From Hymenobacter sp. (GTDB taxonomy: Bacteria; Bacteroidota; Bacteroidia; Cytophagales; Hymenobacteraceae), in the NCBI GenBank assembly GCA_025356245.1, contig JANXUO010000112.1, forward strand, positions 1-38,560: a DNA stretch of 38,560 nucleotides. Reading direction: 5' to 3'. Below are positions 1-9,692 of this stretch, piece after piece. The notes beneath the pieces are model-generated. The model was not told the origin of the DNA. It saw only the letters and a program-made list of their open reading frames with translations, and ran no database searches. Positions within the stretch are counted from its first letter, which is position 1, and the number at the start of each line of letters is the position of its first letter. A program made the translations under genes and the position numbers.

Positions 1-1
1 G

Positions 2-1111
2 GCGGGCACGTCGGTGAACATGAACGCCAACGAGGTGATTGCCAACGTGGCCCTCGAACTACTCGGGCACAGCCGGGGCGAGTACCAGTTTTGCCACCCC
101 AACAACCACGTCAACTGCTCGCAAAGCACCAACGACGCTTACCCCACGGCCTTTCGCATCGCCCTCAACAACAAGCTGGTGGGCTACCGCGAAACCCTGG
201 GCCGCCTCGCCGATGCCTTTGCCGCCAAGGGCGAGGAGTTTGCCAACGTCCTCAAAATGGGCCGCACCCAATTGCAGGACGCCGTGCCCATGAGCATGGG
301 CCACGAGTTTCGGGCCTTTGCCACCAACCTGCGCGAAGAGCTGCTGCGGATTGACGACTCGCGCCGCCTCATCTCCGAAATCAACATGGGTGCCACCGCC
401 ATCGGCACCGGCGTGAACACCCCGCCCGGCTACGCGGCGGCCGTCACAGAGCACCTGCGCCAGGTCACGGGCCTTGACCTGAGCCTAGCTGGCGACCTCA
501 TCGAAGCTACTTACGACACCGGCGCCTACGTGCAGCTCAGCGGCGTGTTGAAGCGCACAGCCGTCAAGCTGAGCAAGATATGCAACGACCTGCGCCTGCT
601 GTCCTCCGGCCCCCGCTGCGGCCTCAACGAAATAAACCTGCCGCCCTTGCAGCCCGGCTCCAGCATCATGCCCGGCAAGGTGAACCCGGTGGTGCCCGAA
701 GTAGTGAACCAAACTGCCTTCTACGTGGCCGGGGCCGACCTCACGGTGACGATGGCCGCCGAGGCGGGCCAATTGCAGCTTAATGTGATGGAACCCGTGA
801 TTTCCTTCGCTCTCTTCACCAGCATCAGCTACCTCACCAACGCCTGCAATACGCTGTGCGACAAGTGCGTGACCGGCATCACGGCCAACGCCGAACACGC
901 GGCCTCCCTGGTGTACAACAGCATCGGCATCGTGACGCAACTCAACCCCGTCATCGGCTACGAAGCCGCCGCCGACGTGGCCCGCGAAGCCCTGCAAACC
1001 GGCAAATCGGTCCACGACATTGCCGTGAGCGAACGCAATTTGCTTACCCAGGAAAAATGGGACGAGATTTTCACGTTCGAGAATCTGATTAGGCCGGTGT
1101 TTAGGAAGTAA
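2..1111 (+). CDS. aspA: Aspartate ammonia-lyase (aspartase), 5' end missing
   Basis: Catalyses reversible deamination of L-aspartate to fumarate and ammonia in the cytoplasm. The reading frame is open from base 2, so the gene starts outside the window; 369 residues are visible. It opens with the [15 protein letters not shown] block, followed by [10 protein letters not shown] (about residue 40) and the fumarase/aspartase signature [11 protein letters not shown] at about residue 219, which carries the catalytic serine loop. The C-terminal block [16 protein letters not shown] is typical of aspartase. E. coli AspA is 478 residues with the signature near 317, so about 100 N-terminal residues are missing. 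Fumarase C is the closest alternative, but the [10 protein letters not shown] and C-terminal blocks favour AspA. A strong hairpin follows the stop codon. Confidence 0.93.
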   Translation, partial: AGTSVNMNANEVIANVALELLGHSRGEYQFCHPNNHVNCSQSTNDAYPTAFRIALNNKLVGYRETLGRLADAFAAKGEEFANVLKMGRTQLQDAVPMSMGHEFRAFATNLREELLRIDDSRRLISEINMGATAIGTGVNTPPGYAAAVTEHLRQVTGLDLSLAGDLIEATYDTGAYVQLSGVLKRTAVKLSKICNDLRLLSSGPRCGLNEINLPPLQPGSSIMPGKVNPVVPEVVNQTAFYVAGADLTVTMAAEAGQLQLNVMEPVISFALFTSISYLTNACNTLCDKCVTGITANAEHAASLVYNSIGIVTQLNPVIGYEAAADVAREALQTGKSVHDIAVSERNLLTQEKWDEIFTFENLIRPVFRK

Positions 1112-1118
1112 GGCCGAC

Positions 1119-1146
1119 GTACCGCGCAGCTGGGGCTGCGCGGTAC
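1119..1146. terminator. Hairpin between convergent aspA and lipoprotein gene
   Basis: A perfect 12-bp stem (GTACCGCGCAGC and its complement) with a TGGG loop starts 7 bases after the aspA stop and ends 8 bases before the stop of the convergent gene. There is no long T-run on either side, so the role as a bidirectional terminator is inferred from position and stem strength. Confidence 0.6.
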
Positions 1147-1154
1147 AATCGCCC

Positions 1155-1685
1155 CTACTTCTTCTCCCCCATCGTACCCATTTTGCCCTGCGGCGGAGTT
1201 TCCGTGCCAGCCCCGGCGCCAGTAGCCGTGCCGGCGGTGTTGCTGGTGCCGGGCGCGGTGCCCCCCTCGCCGCCCACGCCGCTGTTCGACATCCGGGCAC
1301 TGGTACCGCCGCCAGCCCCGGTGCCTTTGGTGCCGCCGTTGGCCGCTTCGCCGTGGCCCACGCTGCTGCTGAGGCTGCCGCTGCTGCCGTGGCCCGCGCC
1401 GCCCACGTTGCCGCCGTGGCCGCCGCTATTGCCGGTCGAGGTATTGACGGCGTTGTTGGACGTGGGCGTGGCTCCGGTGCTGATGCCCGCACCGCCCATG
1501 TCGCTTTCGAGGCCGCCATTTTCGGTGGCTTCGGCCCGGAGGCCGGCGGTGTTGGGCGTGCCGCTGTCGGCGCTACTGGCGGTTTTGGTGCTGACCGTGG
1601 CTTCGGGTTTTGATTGGCAAGCGCCGAGCAGGGCGGTGCCGAGGGCCAGCGCAGCCAGTGTAGCCGGAAAGGAGGAACGGGACAT
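1155..1685 (-). CDS. Gly/Ser/Thr-rich small lipoprotein, unknown function
   Basis: A 176-residue protein. Residues 1-23 form a lipoprotein signal ending in the lipobox LLGAC, so the mature protein should be lipid-anchored at Cys. The rest is low complexity: Gly, Ser, Thr, Asn and Ala dominate, with runs such as GGHGGNVGGAGHGSSG and a C-terminal PQGKMGTMGEKK. No folded domain is recognisable. I chose the ATG at 1685 because the signal peptide begins there; the frame stays open upstream but that part has no signal-like character. No Shine-Dalgarno sequence is present. It is convergent with aspA and divergent from the chromate transporter gene. Confidence 0.7.
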   Translation of the reverse strand: MSRSSFPATLAALALGTALLGACQSKPEATVSTKTASSADSGTPNTAGLRAEATENGGLESDMGGAGISTGATPTSNNAVNTSTGNSGGHGGNVGGAGHGSSGSLSSSVGHGEAANGGTKGTGAGGGTSARMSNSGVGGEGGTAPGTSNTAGTATGAGAGTETPPQGKMGTMGEKK

Positions 1686-1818
1686 GACAGAGGAAAGGGA
1701 GTTGATGAGCCGGGTTATACGCTGGCAGGCTTGAAAGGGCGGTGCCGCCCCGCAATTTTTGTTGGCCTTGCGGTTTGCCTTACCTTCGGATTTCGGTTGT
1801 CCGCCTGCCCGCCTGCTT

Positions 1819-3108
1819 ATGACTGCCCCGCTGCCCCCGGTTTCGCTCACGCCCCCGCCCCGGCGGTGCGGCCAGCGCACCCGCCGGGTACGGGGCATCA
1901 TCTTCCTAAAAGATGTGGCGGTGCTGGCCCTCACGGCGTTTGGGGGGCCGCAGGCGCACCTGGCCATGATGTTTCGGCTGCTGGTGGAACGCCGCCGCTA
2001 CCTCTCATCGGCCGAGCTGCTGGAGCTGCAGGCCCTGTGCCAGCTGCTGCCGGGGCCCACCTCCACCCAAACCATCACCGTGATTGGCTACCGACTGGGC
2101 GGCCCCAACCTGGCCTACCTCACCCTGCTGGTGTGGGTAACACCGGCCTCGGTGCTGATGACGATGGCGGCGCTTACTCTCAGTCATCTATCGCCCGAAA
2201 AACTGGCCGCGCTGGTGCAGTTTGTGCAGCCGGTGGCGGTGGGGTTCGTGGCCTTTTCGGCGTACCGAATTGGCGAAAAAGTCATTCAAACCAAAACGGC
2301 CGTGGGGCTGATGGTGGCGGCGGCCATGCTGGCGTATTTTTTTCAGCTGCCGTGGGTACTGCCGGTGCTGCTGGTGGCGGGCGGGGCCATCACTACGCTG
2401 CGCTACCGACGGCACCGTCTGGTGGCCGACAAAGTACCCTTGCGCATCGAGTGGGCCAACGGGGCACTCTGGCTGGGCATTTTGCTGGGCGCGGCTCTGT
2501 TGGGGCACTACACGCACCTGCGGCCCGTGCTGCTGTTCGAGAATTTTTACCGCAACGGCTCGCTGGTGTTTGGGGGCGGGCAGGTGCTGGCCCCGCTGCT
2601 GTTTGCCGAGTTTGTGGAGTTCAAGCACTACCTCACAAGCGCCGAGTTTTTGTCGGGACTGGGGCTGGTGCAAGCTATGCCGGGGCCTAATTTTTCGTTG
2701 GCGGCCTACATTGGGGCCTTGGCCATGCGCAATACTGATGGCGGCCCCGGCAGCCAGGTTTTGGGCGCCTTGGTGGGCGTGGCGGGCATCTTTTTGCCGG
2801 GCACGCTGCTCATTTTCTTCGTCATCCGCTTCTGGGACCGGCTGCGGCAATACCGCGTGGTGCAGGCCTCGCTCGAAGGCATCAACGCCGTGAGCGCCGG
2901 GCTGGTGTGCGCGGCGGCGCTGCTGCTCTACCACCCGCTGCCCGACCGCCTGCTGGCCCTACCCTTTGGCTGGCACCTGGGGCCGGTAGCGGGCCTGCCC
3001 CTCAACCCGTTGCTGGTGGGCCTCACTTTTTTGCTGCTGCTCTGGGAGCGGATACCGGGCGTGGTGCTGGTGGGGCTGGCGCTGCTGGCGGGCGCGGTGC
3101 TGCGGTAA
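1819..3108 (+). CDS. chrA: ChrA-family chromate transporter (two CHR domains)
   Basis: A 429-residue polytopic inner membrane protein of the CHR family, which exports chromate or handles related oxyanions. Two homologous halves are visible. The first has FGGPQAHLAMM and LLPGPTSTQTITVIGY near the N-terminus; the second has FGGGQVLAPLL and QAMPGPNFSLAAYIGALA in the C-terminal half. The FGG(P/G)xxH/L and PGP motifs are the CHR hallmark, and the length fits the long-chain (fused) type. I prefer the ATG at 1819 (MTAPLPPVSL); a TTG 60 bases upstream would add 20 poorly hydrophobic residues. It stands alone, with no chromate regulator nearby, so the true substrate is not shown. The symbol reflects family membership only. 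Confidence 0.85.
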   Translation: MTAPLPPVSLTPPPRRCGQRTRRVRGIIFLKDVAVLALTAFGGPQAHLAMMFRLLVERRRYLSSAELLELQALCQLLPGPTSTQTITVIGYRLGGPNLAYLTLLVWVTPASVLMTMAALTLSHLSPEKLAALVQFVQPVAVGFVAFSAYRIGEKVIQTKTAVGLMVAAAMLAYFFQLPWVLPVLLVAGGAITTLRYRRHRLVADKVPLRIEWANGALWLGILLGAALLGHYTHLRPVLLFENFYRNGSLVFGGGQVLAPLLFAEFVEFKHYLTSAEFLSGLGLVQAMPGPNFSLAAYIGALAMRNTDGGPGSQVLGALVGVAGIFLPGTLLIFFVIRFWDRLRQYRVVQASLEGINAVSAGLVCAAALLLYHPLPDRLLALPFGWHLGPVAGLPLNPLLVGLTFLLLLWERIPGVVLVGLALLAGAVLR

Positions 3109-3347
3109 GCTTTGGCCACCTGTTTCGGGGTCCGCGATTTTTGCAGCAAAAGCTGTTTCTGGCAAAGGCGCGGATGGCTGAGGGCCGTGTTAATTTTTGG
3201 ACAAAAAACGCCACGCCAACGCTGCAAACGACTTACTACGCAATAAAAAATCGTTAAATGATAGCCAACGGCTATGTTTTGACCTTACCGTTGCGTAGCT
3301 TCACAGGCCGAACGGCCGAGTAGTTCATTAATCCCCCTTCCTTATTT

Positions 3348-3824
3348 ATGAAGACAATTTTCCTCAAGTGGTGCTGCACTAGCGGCCGCACGGCACTAGC
3401 GCTGAGCGCCGTGCTGATGCTCGGCGCTACTACCTCCTCCCGCGCCCAGGATGCGCCCCGCCCCGCCAAGGCGGGCACCGTGCAGCCCCCGCTGGAGCTG
3501 GCCGAGCAGATGCCCGACTGCCCCGGCGGCTACGACAAGCTGCTGAATGACTTACGGGCCGCCGTGAAAATTCCGGCCAATGTCCACAACGGCGGACGCT
3601 GGCTCGTACGCTTCGTGATAGGCCCCGACGGGCGCGTAAGCAGCACCAACGTGCAGCCCAGCCCCCGCAATAAGCTCTCCGAAACATCGAGCGATGGCAA
3701 GGCCCTGGCCCAGGCCTTGCGGGCGGCCCTGCGCCAGGTGCTGGCCGATGCCGAGTGGACGCCCGGCCAGCAAGCCGGCAAACCGGTGGCCGTGGCCATC
3801 ACGCTGCCGCTGATGATGCAGTAA
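3348..3824 (+). CDS. TonB C-terminal-domain-like periplasmic protein
   Basis: A 158-residue exported protein. The N-terminal signal peptide ends around SRAQ (residue 34). The mature part, CPGGYDKLLNDLRAAVKIP followed by GRWLVRFVIGPDGRVSS and the C-terminal WTPGQQAGKPVAVAITLPL, has the layout of the TonB C-terminal fold that docks on outer-membrane receptors. There is no N-terminal membrane anchor with a proline-rich spacer, so it is not a complete TonB. Such stand-alone domains are common in Cytophagales, and their partners are mostly unknown. It is a single gene with 239 bases free upstream. A second protein of the same kind is at 15493-16068. Confidence 0.75.
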   Translation: MKTIFLKWCCTSGRTALALSAVLMLGATTSSRAQDAPRPAKAGTVQPPLELAEQMPDCPGGYDKLLNDLRAAVKIPANVHNGGRWLVRFVIGPDGRVSSTNVQPSPRNKLSETSSDGKALAQALRAALRQVLADAEWTPGQQAGKPVAVAITLPLMMQ

Positions 3825-3957
3825 TCGGGCATGGCTGCGGCGGTTATAGCGCCAGTCCCAGGTTTCGCGTAACGACGCTAGGCAGTTAATTTACTGCTTC
3901 AAGCGCAAAGTCCAGGCGGTGCACTTGCCTCTTACGCCAACCTTCCTACTCCACCCG

Positions 3958-5313
3958 ATGCTGTTTTACACTGTTATGAAGCCCTTGGTGCAGGTGGCGC
4001 TGCGCGTTTTTTTTCGGCGCATTGAGGTGCGCCACCCCGAGCGGCTGCGGCTGCCGGGCCCGCTGTTGCTGGCTGGCAATCACCCCAATACGCTGATGGA
4101 CCCGCTGCTCTCGGCTGTGCACCGGCGCGAGCCCATTGCTTTTCTGGCCAAAAGCACGTTTTTTAAGAACCCCGTCAGCCGGGCGATTCTGGAGTCGGGC
4201 AACTCCATTCCCATCTACCGGGCGCAGGACGTGGCGCCGGGCAGCCCCCCGCCCACCCCGGCGCAGCAGGCCGCCCGCAACGAGGCCACCTTCGGGCGTT
4301 GCTACGACTACCTGGGGCAAGGCGGCACCATCATGATTTTCCCCGAAGGTACCAGCGTGAGCGAGCGCCGCCTGCGGCCCCTCAAAACCGGGGCGGCCCG
4401 CATTGCGCTGGGGGCCGAAGCCCGGCACGACTTCAAGCTCGGACTGCACGTAGTGCCGGTAGCAGTCAATTACTTCGACCCCGCCCGATTTCGCTCCGAT
4501 GTGCTGCTGAACGTGGCCCCGCCCATTGCCGTGGCCGAGTTTGCGGCCCTCTACGCCCAAAGCCCCGAAGCCGCCGCCGAGGCCCTCACCGCCCGCATCC
4601 GCGAGGCGCTGGAGCGCCGCCTGGTGGTGAGCCACGACGCCGCCGACGATGCCCTGGTGCTGCAAATCGAGCGCACCTTCGGCAGCCACCTCAACCCCGA
4701 CGACGACCCCGACACGCTCTACGACAACTTCCGCCTCAGCCAGCAGCTTCTGCTGGCCCTAAGCTGGTTTCAGGAGCACCACCCCGAACAGCTGGCCACC
4801 GTGCGCCAATTGCTGCACGACTACCGCGAGGCCCTGCACCAGCACCACCTCTCCGACGAAGCCATTGACGATGAGCGCCGTGGCTCGGTGGCCGGGCTCC
4901 TCAACCTGGTGCTGGGCGTACCCGTGTGGCTCTACGGCGTCGTGAACAACTACCTGCCCTACATATTGCCCAGTATGGTAGCCCGCCGCGCCACCAAGGA
5001 CGTTGAATTTGTTGCGCCCATCATGCTGGTGGTGGGCATGATAACCTTCCCGCTGGCCTACGCCCTGCAAGCCGCCGCTGTGCAGCACTGGCTGCACAAC
5101 GGTTGGCTCACGGCCGGCTATTTACTCAGCCTGCCCCTTACCGGCTTCTACGCCTTAGGCTACTACACCCAGCTGGCCGAACGCCTGCGGCGGCTGCGGG
5201 CGCGGCGCTTGTTTCGGCAGCAACCCGCTGTGGGGCAGCAGCTTTTGGCACAACGCGCCGCCATCGTGCAAGCCCTGGAAACGGCGCGGAAGGCATTTAT
5301 GGGCAAGGCGTAA
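3958..5313 (+). CDS. PlsC-type 1-acyl-glycerol-3-phosphate acyltransferase family protein
   Basis: A 451-residue protein. The N-terminal half is a PlsC/LPLAT acyltransferase domain with NHPNTLMDPLL near residue 40 (an HX5D form of the catalytic HX4D motif) and IMIFPEGTS near residue 125, which binds the glycerol phosphate. The domain would transfer an acyl chain to lysophosphatidate or a related acceptor at the inner membrane. The C-terminal 200 residues are an extension with about four hydrophobic segments (for example VLGVPVWLYGVVNNYLPYILP), longer than classic PlsC of about 250 residues; this long form is known from Bacteroidota. A GTG start 39 bases upstream is possible; I chose the ATG at 3958. 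The acceptor specificity is not shown. Confidence 0.82.
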   Translation: MLFYTVMKPLVQVALRVFFRRIEVRHPERLRLPGPLLLAGNHPNTLMDPLLSAVHRREPIAFLAKSTFFKNPVSRAILESGNSIPIYRAQDVAPGSPPPTPAQQAARNEATFGRCYDYLGQGGTIMIFPEGTSVSERRLRPLKTGAARIALGAEARHDFKLGLHVVPVAVNYFDPARFRSDVLLNVAPPIAVAEFAALYAQSPEAAAEALTARIREALERRLVVSHDAADDALVLQIERTFGSHLNPDDDPDTLYDNFRLSQQLLLALSWFQEHHPEQLATVRQLLHDYREALHQHHLSDEAIDDERRGSVAGLLNLVLGVPVWLYGVVNNYLPYILPSMVARRATKDVEFVAPIMLVVGMITFPLAYALQAAAVQHWLHNGWLTAGYLLSLPLTGFYALGYYTQLAERLRRLRARRLFRQQPAVGQQLLAQRAAIVQALETARKAFMGKA

Positions 5314-5315
5314 GC

Positions 5316-5364
5316 TTCTTGTTTCTTGCTCAAGGGGTTAGTCGCTGAAAACGAGAAACAAGAA
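5316..5364. terminator. Inverted repeat between convergent acyltransferase and rmlA
   Basis: The 11-bp arms TTCTTGTTTCT (5316-5326) and AGAAACAAGAA (5354-5364) flank a 27-base loop, placed in the 59-base gap between two convergent genes. The position suggests bidirectional transcription termination. Confidence 0.5.
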
Positions 5365-5372
5365 ACCCCACG

Positions 5373-6242
5373 TTACTCGTTGAGCGTCGGCAGGTTCATT
5401 AAGTAGTCGCCGTAGCCGCTTTTGCGCAGGGGTTCGGCAATTGCGCGGAGCTGGTCGGCATTGATGAAGCCCTGGCGGTAAGCAATTTCCTCGATGGCCC
5501 CGACTTTCAGGCCCTGGCGCTGCTCAATTACTTTGACAAACTCGCCGGCTTGCATCAGGCTCTCGAAGGTGCCGGTATCGAGCCAGGCGGTACCCCGGCC
5601 TAATATGCCCACTTTCAGGGTACCACGCCGCAGGTACTCACGGTTCACATCGGTTATCTCGTACTCGCCGCGTGGGCTGAGGGCCAGATTTTTGGCAATC
5701 TCGATGACGTCGTTGTCGTAAAAATACAGGCCGGGCACGGCGTAGTTGCTCTTGGGCTGGGCGGGTTTTTCCTCGATGCTGAGGGCTTTTTTGTCGGCAT
5801 CGAACTCGACCACGCCGTAACGCTCGGGGTCAGTTACGTGGTAGGCAAACACCACGCCGCCGCTGGGGTCGTTGTTGGCCTTGAGTAATTCTTCGAGGCC
5901 CGCACCGTAAAAAATGTTGTCGCCCAGTACCAGCGCCACATTATCGTCGCCAATAAAATCGGCCCCAATCACGAACGCCTGCGCCAGCCCGTTAGGGATT
6001 TCCTGGATGGCGTACTCGAAGTTGCAGCCCAGGTTTTTGCCATCGCCGAGCAGCTTCTGAAACTGGGCTTGGTCGTGGGGCGTGGTGATGATGAGCACGT
6101 CTTTAATACCTGCCATCAGCAAGATGCTGAGCGGGTAGTAAATCATGGGCTTGTCGTAAACCGGCATGAGCTGCTTGCTTACGGCTAGGGTGAGCGGGTG
6201 CAAACGAGTGCCGGAGCCGCCGGCGAGAATGATGCCTTTCAT
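5373..6242 (-). CDS. rmlA: Glucose-1-phosphate thymidylyltransferase
   Basis: A 289-residue cytoplasmic enzyme making dTDP-glucose from glucose-1-phosphate and dTTP, the first step to dTDP-rhamnose and related deoxysugars for surface glycans. The nucleotide-binding loop [13 protein letters not shown] is at residues 6-18, followed by [32 protein letters not shown] and the C-terminal [11 protein letters not shown] block, all diagnostic of RmlA. The length matches the family. The ATG at 6242 is the canonical start; the open frame continues 36 codons upstream into the proS 3' end but without homology. It lies just downstream of proS on the same strand. The rmlBCD genes are not in the window. Confidence 0.95.
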   Translation of the reverse strand: MKGIILAGGSGTRLHPLTLAVSKQLMPVYDKPMIYYPLSILLMAGIKDVLIITTPHDQAQFQKLLGDGKNLGCNFEYAIQEIPNGLAQAFVIGADFIGDDNVALVLGDNIFYGAGLEELLKANNDPSGGVVFAYHVTDPERYGVVEFDADKKALSIEEKPAQPKSNYAVPGLYFYDNDVIEIAKNLALSPRGEYEITDVNREYLRRGTLKVGILGRGTAWLDTGTFESLMQAGEFVKVIEQRQGLKVGAIEEIAYRQGFINADQLRAIAEPLRKSGYGDYLMNLPTLNE

Positions 6243-6315
6243 GAGGGGAGTTGGGTGGTCAGATTTAAGCCATTGAATAATTTTCAGCGGCTCTGGCAGC
6301 AGTTTGTAGGATGCC

Positions 6316-7791
6316 CTAATATGCTCTGGCGAAATACGCCCGGCGCACACTCGGCTGGCCCGTCACGATGCAGGTGCCGTCCTCGTCGGGCTCGTTGAGG
6401 GCCAGGCAGCGAATAGTGGCTTTGGTTTGCTCCTTGATAAGCTCCTCGGTGGCGGAGGTGCCATCGTAGTGGGCCAGCACGAAGCCCGCTTTGTCGTCGA
6501 GCACGCGCTTAAATTCTTCGTAGCTGTCCACGCGGGTGGTGTGGGTTTGCTGGAAGGCCTTGGCCTTGGCGTAAATATTGGCCTGAATGTCAACCAAAAG
6601 CTGGTCCACACTGGCCACGATGTCGGCCAGGGGCAGGCTCATCTTCTCTTTGGTGTCGCGGCGGGCCACTTCCACGGTGCCATTGTCGAGGTCGCGGTTG
6701 CCGATGGCCAGGCGCACGGGCACGCCCTTGGTTTCCCACTCGGCAAACTTAGCGCCGGGGCGCTCGGTGTCGCGGGCGTCAAGCTTCACCGAAATGCCCC
6801 TAGCAACAAGCCCCATTTGAATGGGCTTGATGCGCTCGATGAGGGCTTCCATCTCGCCGGTTTTGTAGATGGGCACGATGACGACCTGAATGGGCGCCAG
6901 CTTGGGCGGCAGCACCAGGCCGTCGTCGTCGGAGTGGGCCATCACGAGGGCACCCATCAGGCGGGTGCTCACGCCCCAGCTCGTGCCCCACACGTACTCC
7001 CGAACCCCTTCTTTGTTAGCAAATTGCACGTCAAAGGCTTTGGCAAAGTTCTGGCCCAGGAAGTGGCTGGTGCCAGCTTGCAGGGCCTTGCCGTCCTGCA
7101 TCAGCGCCTCGATGCAATAAGTATCCTCGGCCCCGGCGAAACGCTCGTTTTCGGTCTTCACGCCCTTGATGACGGGCAGGGCCAGGTGCTCCTCGGCAAA
7201 CTCGGCGTACACGTCGAGCATTTGGCGGGTTTCGGCCACGGCTTCGGCGGCAGTAGCGTGGGCGGTGTGGCCTTCCTGCCACAAAAACTCGGCGGTGCGC
7301 AGGAACAGGCGAGTACGCATTTCCCAGCGTACCACGTTGGCCCACTGGTTGATGAGCAGGGGCAAGTCGCGGTAGCTTTGCACCCAGTTTTTGTAGGTAC
7401 TCCAAATGATGGCCTCCGAGGTGGGGCGCACCACCAGCTCTTCTTCGAGCTTGGCGGCGGGGTCCACGCGCAGCTTGCCGGGGCGGTCGGGGTCGGTTTG
7501 GAGGCGGTAGTGCGTGACGACGGCGCACTCCTTGGCGAAGCCCTCGGCGTTCTTCTCCTCGGCCTCAAACAGGCTTTTGGGGATGAAGATGGGGAAGTAG
7601 GCATTTTCGTGGCCCGTGCGCTTAAACATATCGTCCAGGGTGCGCTGCATTTTCTCCCAAATGGCGTAGCCGTAGGGCTTGATGACCATGCAGCCGCGCA
7701 CGGCCGAATTTTCGGCCAGCCCGGCCCTTTTCACCAATTCGTTGTACCACAGCGAATAATCTTCCTGGCGGGTAGGCAACTTTTTGCTCAT
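6316..7791 (-). CDS. proS: Prolyl-tRNA synthetase, archaeal/eukaryotic type
   Basis: A 491-residue class II aminoacyl-tRNA synthetase that charges tRNA-Pro. It starts [20 protein letters not shown] and has the motif 2 region [13 protein letters not shown], the TSEAIIW block and the motif 3-like [16 protein letters not shown]. There is no inserted editing domain between motifs 2 and 3, and the protein ends in Tyr (YFARAY), both features of the ProS type 3 (archaeal/eukaryotic-like) group common in Bacteroidota. The length of about 490 fits. An in-frame ATG at 7884 would add 31 residues rich in Gln and Leu; I prefer 7791 because homologues begin there. It is divergent from the lipoprotein gene at 8018. 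Confidence 0.96.
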   Translation of the reverse strand: MSKKLPTRQEDYSLWYNELVKRAGLAENSAVRGCMVIKPYGYAIWEKMQRTLDDMFKRTGHENAYFPIFIPKSLFEAEEKNAEGFAKECAVVTHYRLQTDPDRPGKLRVDPAAKLEEELVVRPTSEAIIWSTYKNWVQSYRDLPLLINQWANVVRWEMRTRLFLRTAEFLWQEGHTAHATAAEAVAETRQMLDVYAEFAEEHLALPVIKGVKTENERFAGAEDTYCIEALMQDGKALQAGTSHFLGQNFAKAFDVQFANKEGVREYVWGTSWGVSTRLMGALVMAHSDDDGLVLPPKLAPIQVVIVPIYKTGEMEALIERIKPIQMGLVARGISVKLDARDTERPGAKFAEWETKGVPVRLAIGNRDLDNGTVEVARRDTKEKMSLPLADIVASVDQLLVDIQANIYAKAKAFQQTHTTRVDSYEEFKRVLDDKAGFVLAHYDGTSATEELIKEQTKATIRCLALNEPDEDGTCIVTGQPSVRRAYFARAY

Positions 7792-8017
7792 TTCTGGTAT
7801 CTGGAGGGTAATCGAAAATAGTTCCCAAAGCTGGTACAGGTTTTGAGAATAGCTGGGTACCGAAGCCGCAGCTGGTTGCGGCATTCGGGCACTGTTTCGG
7901 GGTAAAATTACGTTATGAATGCGGGCCGTCCCGGCGTCGCGCTTCCGGCTTCATTCGGAAACCATCTGTTTGGTTGTTATTTTACAGTAGGCCCACCCGC
8001 TTTTTTTCTCCCCAGCC

Positions 8018-9589
8018 ATGAAAAACCTGCTCACTGCTACTCTCCCGGCTTTGGCCCTGCTTGCCCTTGGCGGCTGCGCCAGTACGGCGGGCCTGGCCAC
8101 GTCGGAAGACGACGGCGTTTACTATAATTCCAGCGACCACACCACGGCCGTGGCCTCAGCCGCTGGCTACGGCAGCGGCTATCAGGGCCAGGGCAACGGC
8201 GGCAACGCGGGCACCTACAACCAGCCCACTCCGGCCCAAACCCAAAGCGACGAAGCCGCCAACCCCGACTACAACGGCAACACCGGCACCACCCAAAGCG
8301 GTAACTCGACGCAGTACTACGACGACAATGCGGCCACCAACGGCAACGGTGCCTACAACCAAGGGTACAACAACGGGTACAACAACGGCCGCTCGTCGTC
8401 CATCTTCCACTCGCCCTACGCAGGGCCGGGCGTGGCCTATTACGCCCCGCCCATGTACGCGCCCTACACCGTCATTGCCGCGCCGGGCTACGGCTGGGGC
8501 GGCGGCTACTGCGGGTTCTCGTCGTTTGGCGGCTACGGCTATGACCCATTTTACAGCGGATTTTACGGGCCGGGCTACGGCTACGGGTCAGGTTTTAGCA
8601 TCAGCTTCGGCTACGGGTTTGGCGGTGGCTACGGCTACGGCCGACCTTACGGCTGGGGCTCGCCCTACGGCGGATTCTACGACCCGTATTGGGGTGGCTA
8701 CTACGGCCGCAACTACTACGGTGGTGGCTACGGTGGTGGCTACGGTGGCCGGCCCCGCAACGTAGTATACACGGGCAGCGGTAATTATGGTGGCGACCGG
8801 GGCGCGGGCAATACGGTGCTCGTAGGCCCGCGCGGCGGCCGGGGTGGCGACGTAACCGGCGGCAAAACCGCTGCTGGCGGGGCCAGCCAGGGCACCGGCG
8901 GCCGGGTAGGGCGCAGTTCAGCTTTCGATGGCACCGCCACACCCGGCGGCACCGGCGGCCGGAGCACTTACGGCGACGGCAACAGCTCGGCAACCGGCAC
9001 TATGGCTGCGCCGCAGCCGGGCCGGGTGTCGCGCATGGACGAAGGTGGCCGCGCTGGTTACAACACCCCAACGAATATTTCTAACAACCCCGACACTCGC
9101 AGCGGCGGGCGTTACAACGAAGCCCCGGTGGGCTCACTGCAAGGCACATCAGCCCCCACTGGCAAAGGCGAAGACAATGCCTACGGTGGTGGTCGCCCCG
9201 TGCGCATGGCTCCCGTAGATGGCGCGACGCCAACCACTAAAGACCCTTACTACAGCCAGCCTGCTCCGGCTGGTGAAGGCGGGCGTCGCGGCGGCCGTTT
9301 TGCCGATGGCAACTCCGGCTACAGCCAGCCCCAGCCGCAAGCGCAGCCCCAGGGCGAGGCCGTTCCTGGTGGCAAGCGGGGAGGCTTTTTTGGCGGCGGT
9401 GATGCCCAGCCCCAGCGCACATACGAGCAGCCGCAACGCAACTACGAGCGGCCCCAACGTACCTACGAGGCTCCGCAACGCACTTATGAGCAGCCCCAGC
9501 GCAACTACGAGCGGCCGGCCTCAGGCGGCGGGGGTGGCGGCGGCGGCAACTCCGGTGGCGGCGGCGGCGGGCGTAGCGGCCGTTGGTAG
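8018..9589 (+). CDS. Gly/Tyr-rich lipoprotein with PQRxYE heptad repeats
   Basis: A 523-residue protein of unknown function. The signal peptide ends in the lipobox LGGC (Cys about residue 20), so it should be membrane-anchored and exported. Residues 40-130 are rich in Asn, Gln, Thr and Tyr. Residues 135-250 are dominated by Gly, Tyr and Phe (GYGYGSGFSISFGYGF and similar). Residues 255-460 are Gly/Arg-rich, and five heptads of the form xPQR(T/N)YE come before a poly-Gly tail ending GGRSGRW. The whole protein looks disordered or prion/adhesin-like. A hairpin terminator follows 50 bases after the stop. Confidence 0.8.
   Translation: MKNLLTATLPALALLALGGCASTAGLATSEDDGVYYNSSDHTTAVASAAGYGSGYQGQGNGGNAGTYNQPTPAQTQSDEAANPDYNGNTGTTQSGNSTQYYDDNAATNGNGAYNQGYNNGYNNGRSSSIFHSPYAGPGVAYYAPPMYAPYTVIAAPGYGWGGGYCGFSSFGGYGYDPFYSGFYGPGYGYGSGFSISFGYGFGGGYGYGRPYGWGSPYGGFYDPYWGGYYGRNYYGGGYGGGYGGRPRNVVYTGSGNYGGDRGAGNTVLVGPRGGRGGDVTGGKTAAGGASQGTGGRVGRSSAFDGTATPGGTGGRSTYGDGNSSATGTMAAPQPGRVSRMDEGGRAGYNTPTNISNNPDTRSGGRYNEAPVGSLQGTSAPTGKGEDNAYGGGRPVRMAPVDGATPTTKDPYYSQPAPAGEGGRRGGRFADGNSGYSQPQPQAQPQGEAVPGGKRGGFFGGGDAQPQRTYEQPQRNYERPQRTYEAPQRTYEQPQRNYERPASGGGGGGGGNSGGGGGGRSGRW
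9407..9511 (+). repeat. Five tandem 21-bp units encoding xPQR(T/N)YE
   Basis: Five consecutive 21-base units each encode a heptad with core PQR(T/N)YE, with first residue Gln, Gln, Arg, Ala, Gln. Third-position differences between units show they are not very recent duplications. Confidence 0.85.
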
Positions 9590-9638
9590 CCTTGGCAGAA
9601 ACTTGCTTTTTGCTGGCCCTGGTTAGAATTGAATGAAG

Positions 9639-9667
9639 GAACCGGTCTCGGTGGCCGGTTCTTTTTT
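9639..9667 (+). terminator. Rho-independent terminator after the Gly/Tyr-rich lipoprotein gene
   Basis: The perfect 7-bp stem GAACCGG/CCGGTTC (9639-9645 and 9655-9661) with a 9-base loop is directly followed by TTTTTT. It lies between the lipoprotein stop (9589) and the next ATG (9693), so the next gene should have its own promoter or depend on read-through. Confidence 0.8.
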
Positions 9668-9692
9668 GCCCGAATTTTCTGCTTTTTTTCTT

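Noticed and set aside
485-1519. A 344-codon minus-strand frame running through aspA and the small lipoprotein gene
   Set aside because: It overlaps two better supported genes and its translation has no signal or motif.
6427-7821. A 464-codon open frame on the plus strand antisense to proS
   Set aside because: It is the GC-driven shadow of a fully conserved prolyl-tRNA synthetase; its translation is rich in His, Gly and Val and has no domain.
9407-9511. Regular 21-bp spacing considered as a possible CRISPR-like array
   Set aside because: The units are contiguous, coding and heptad-forming, without spacers.
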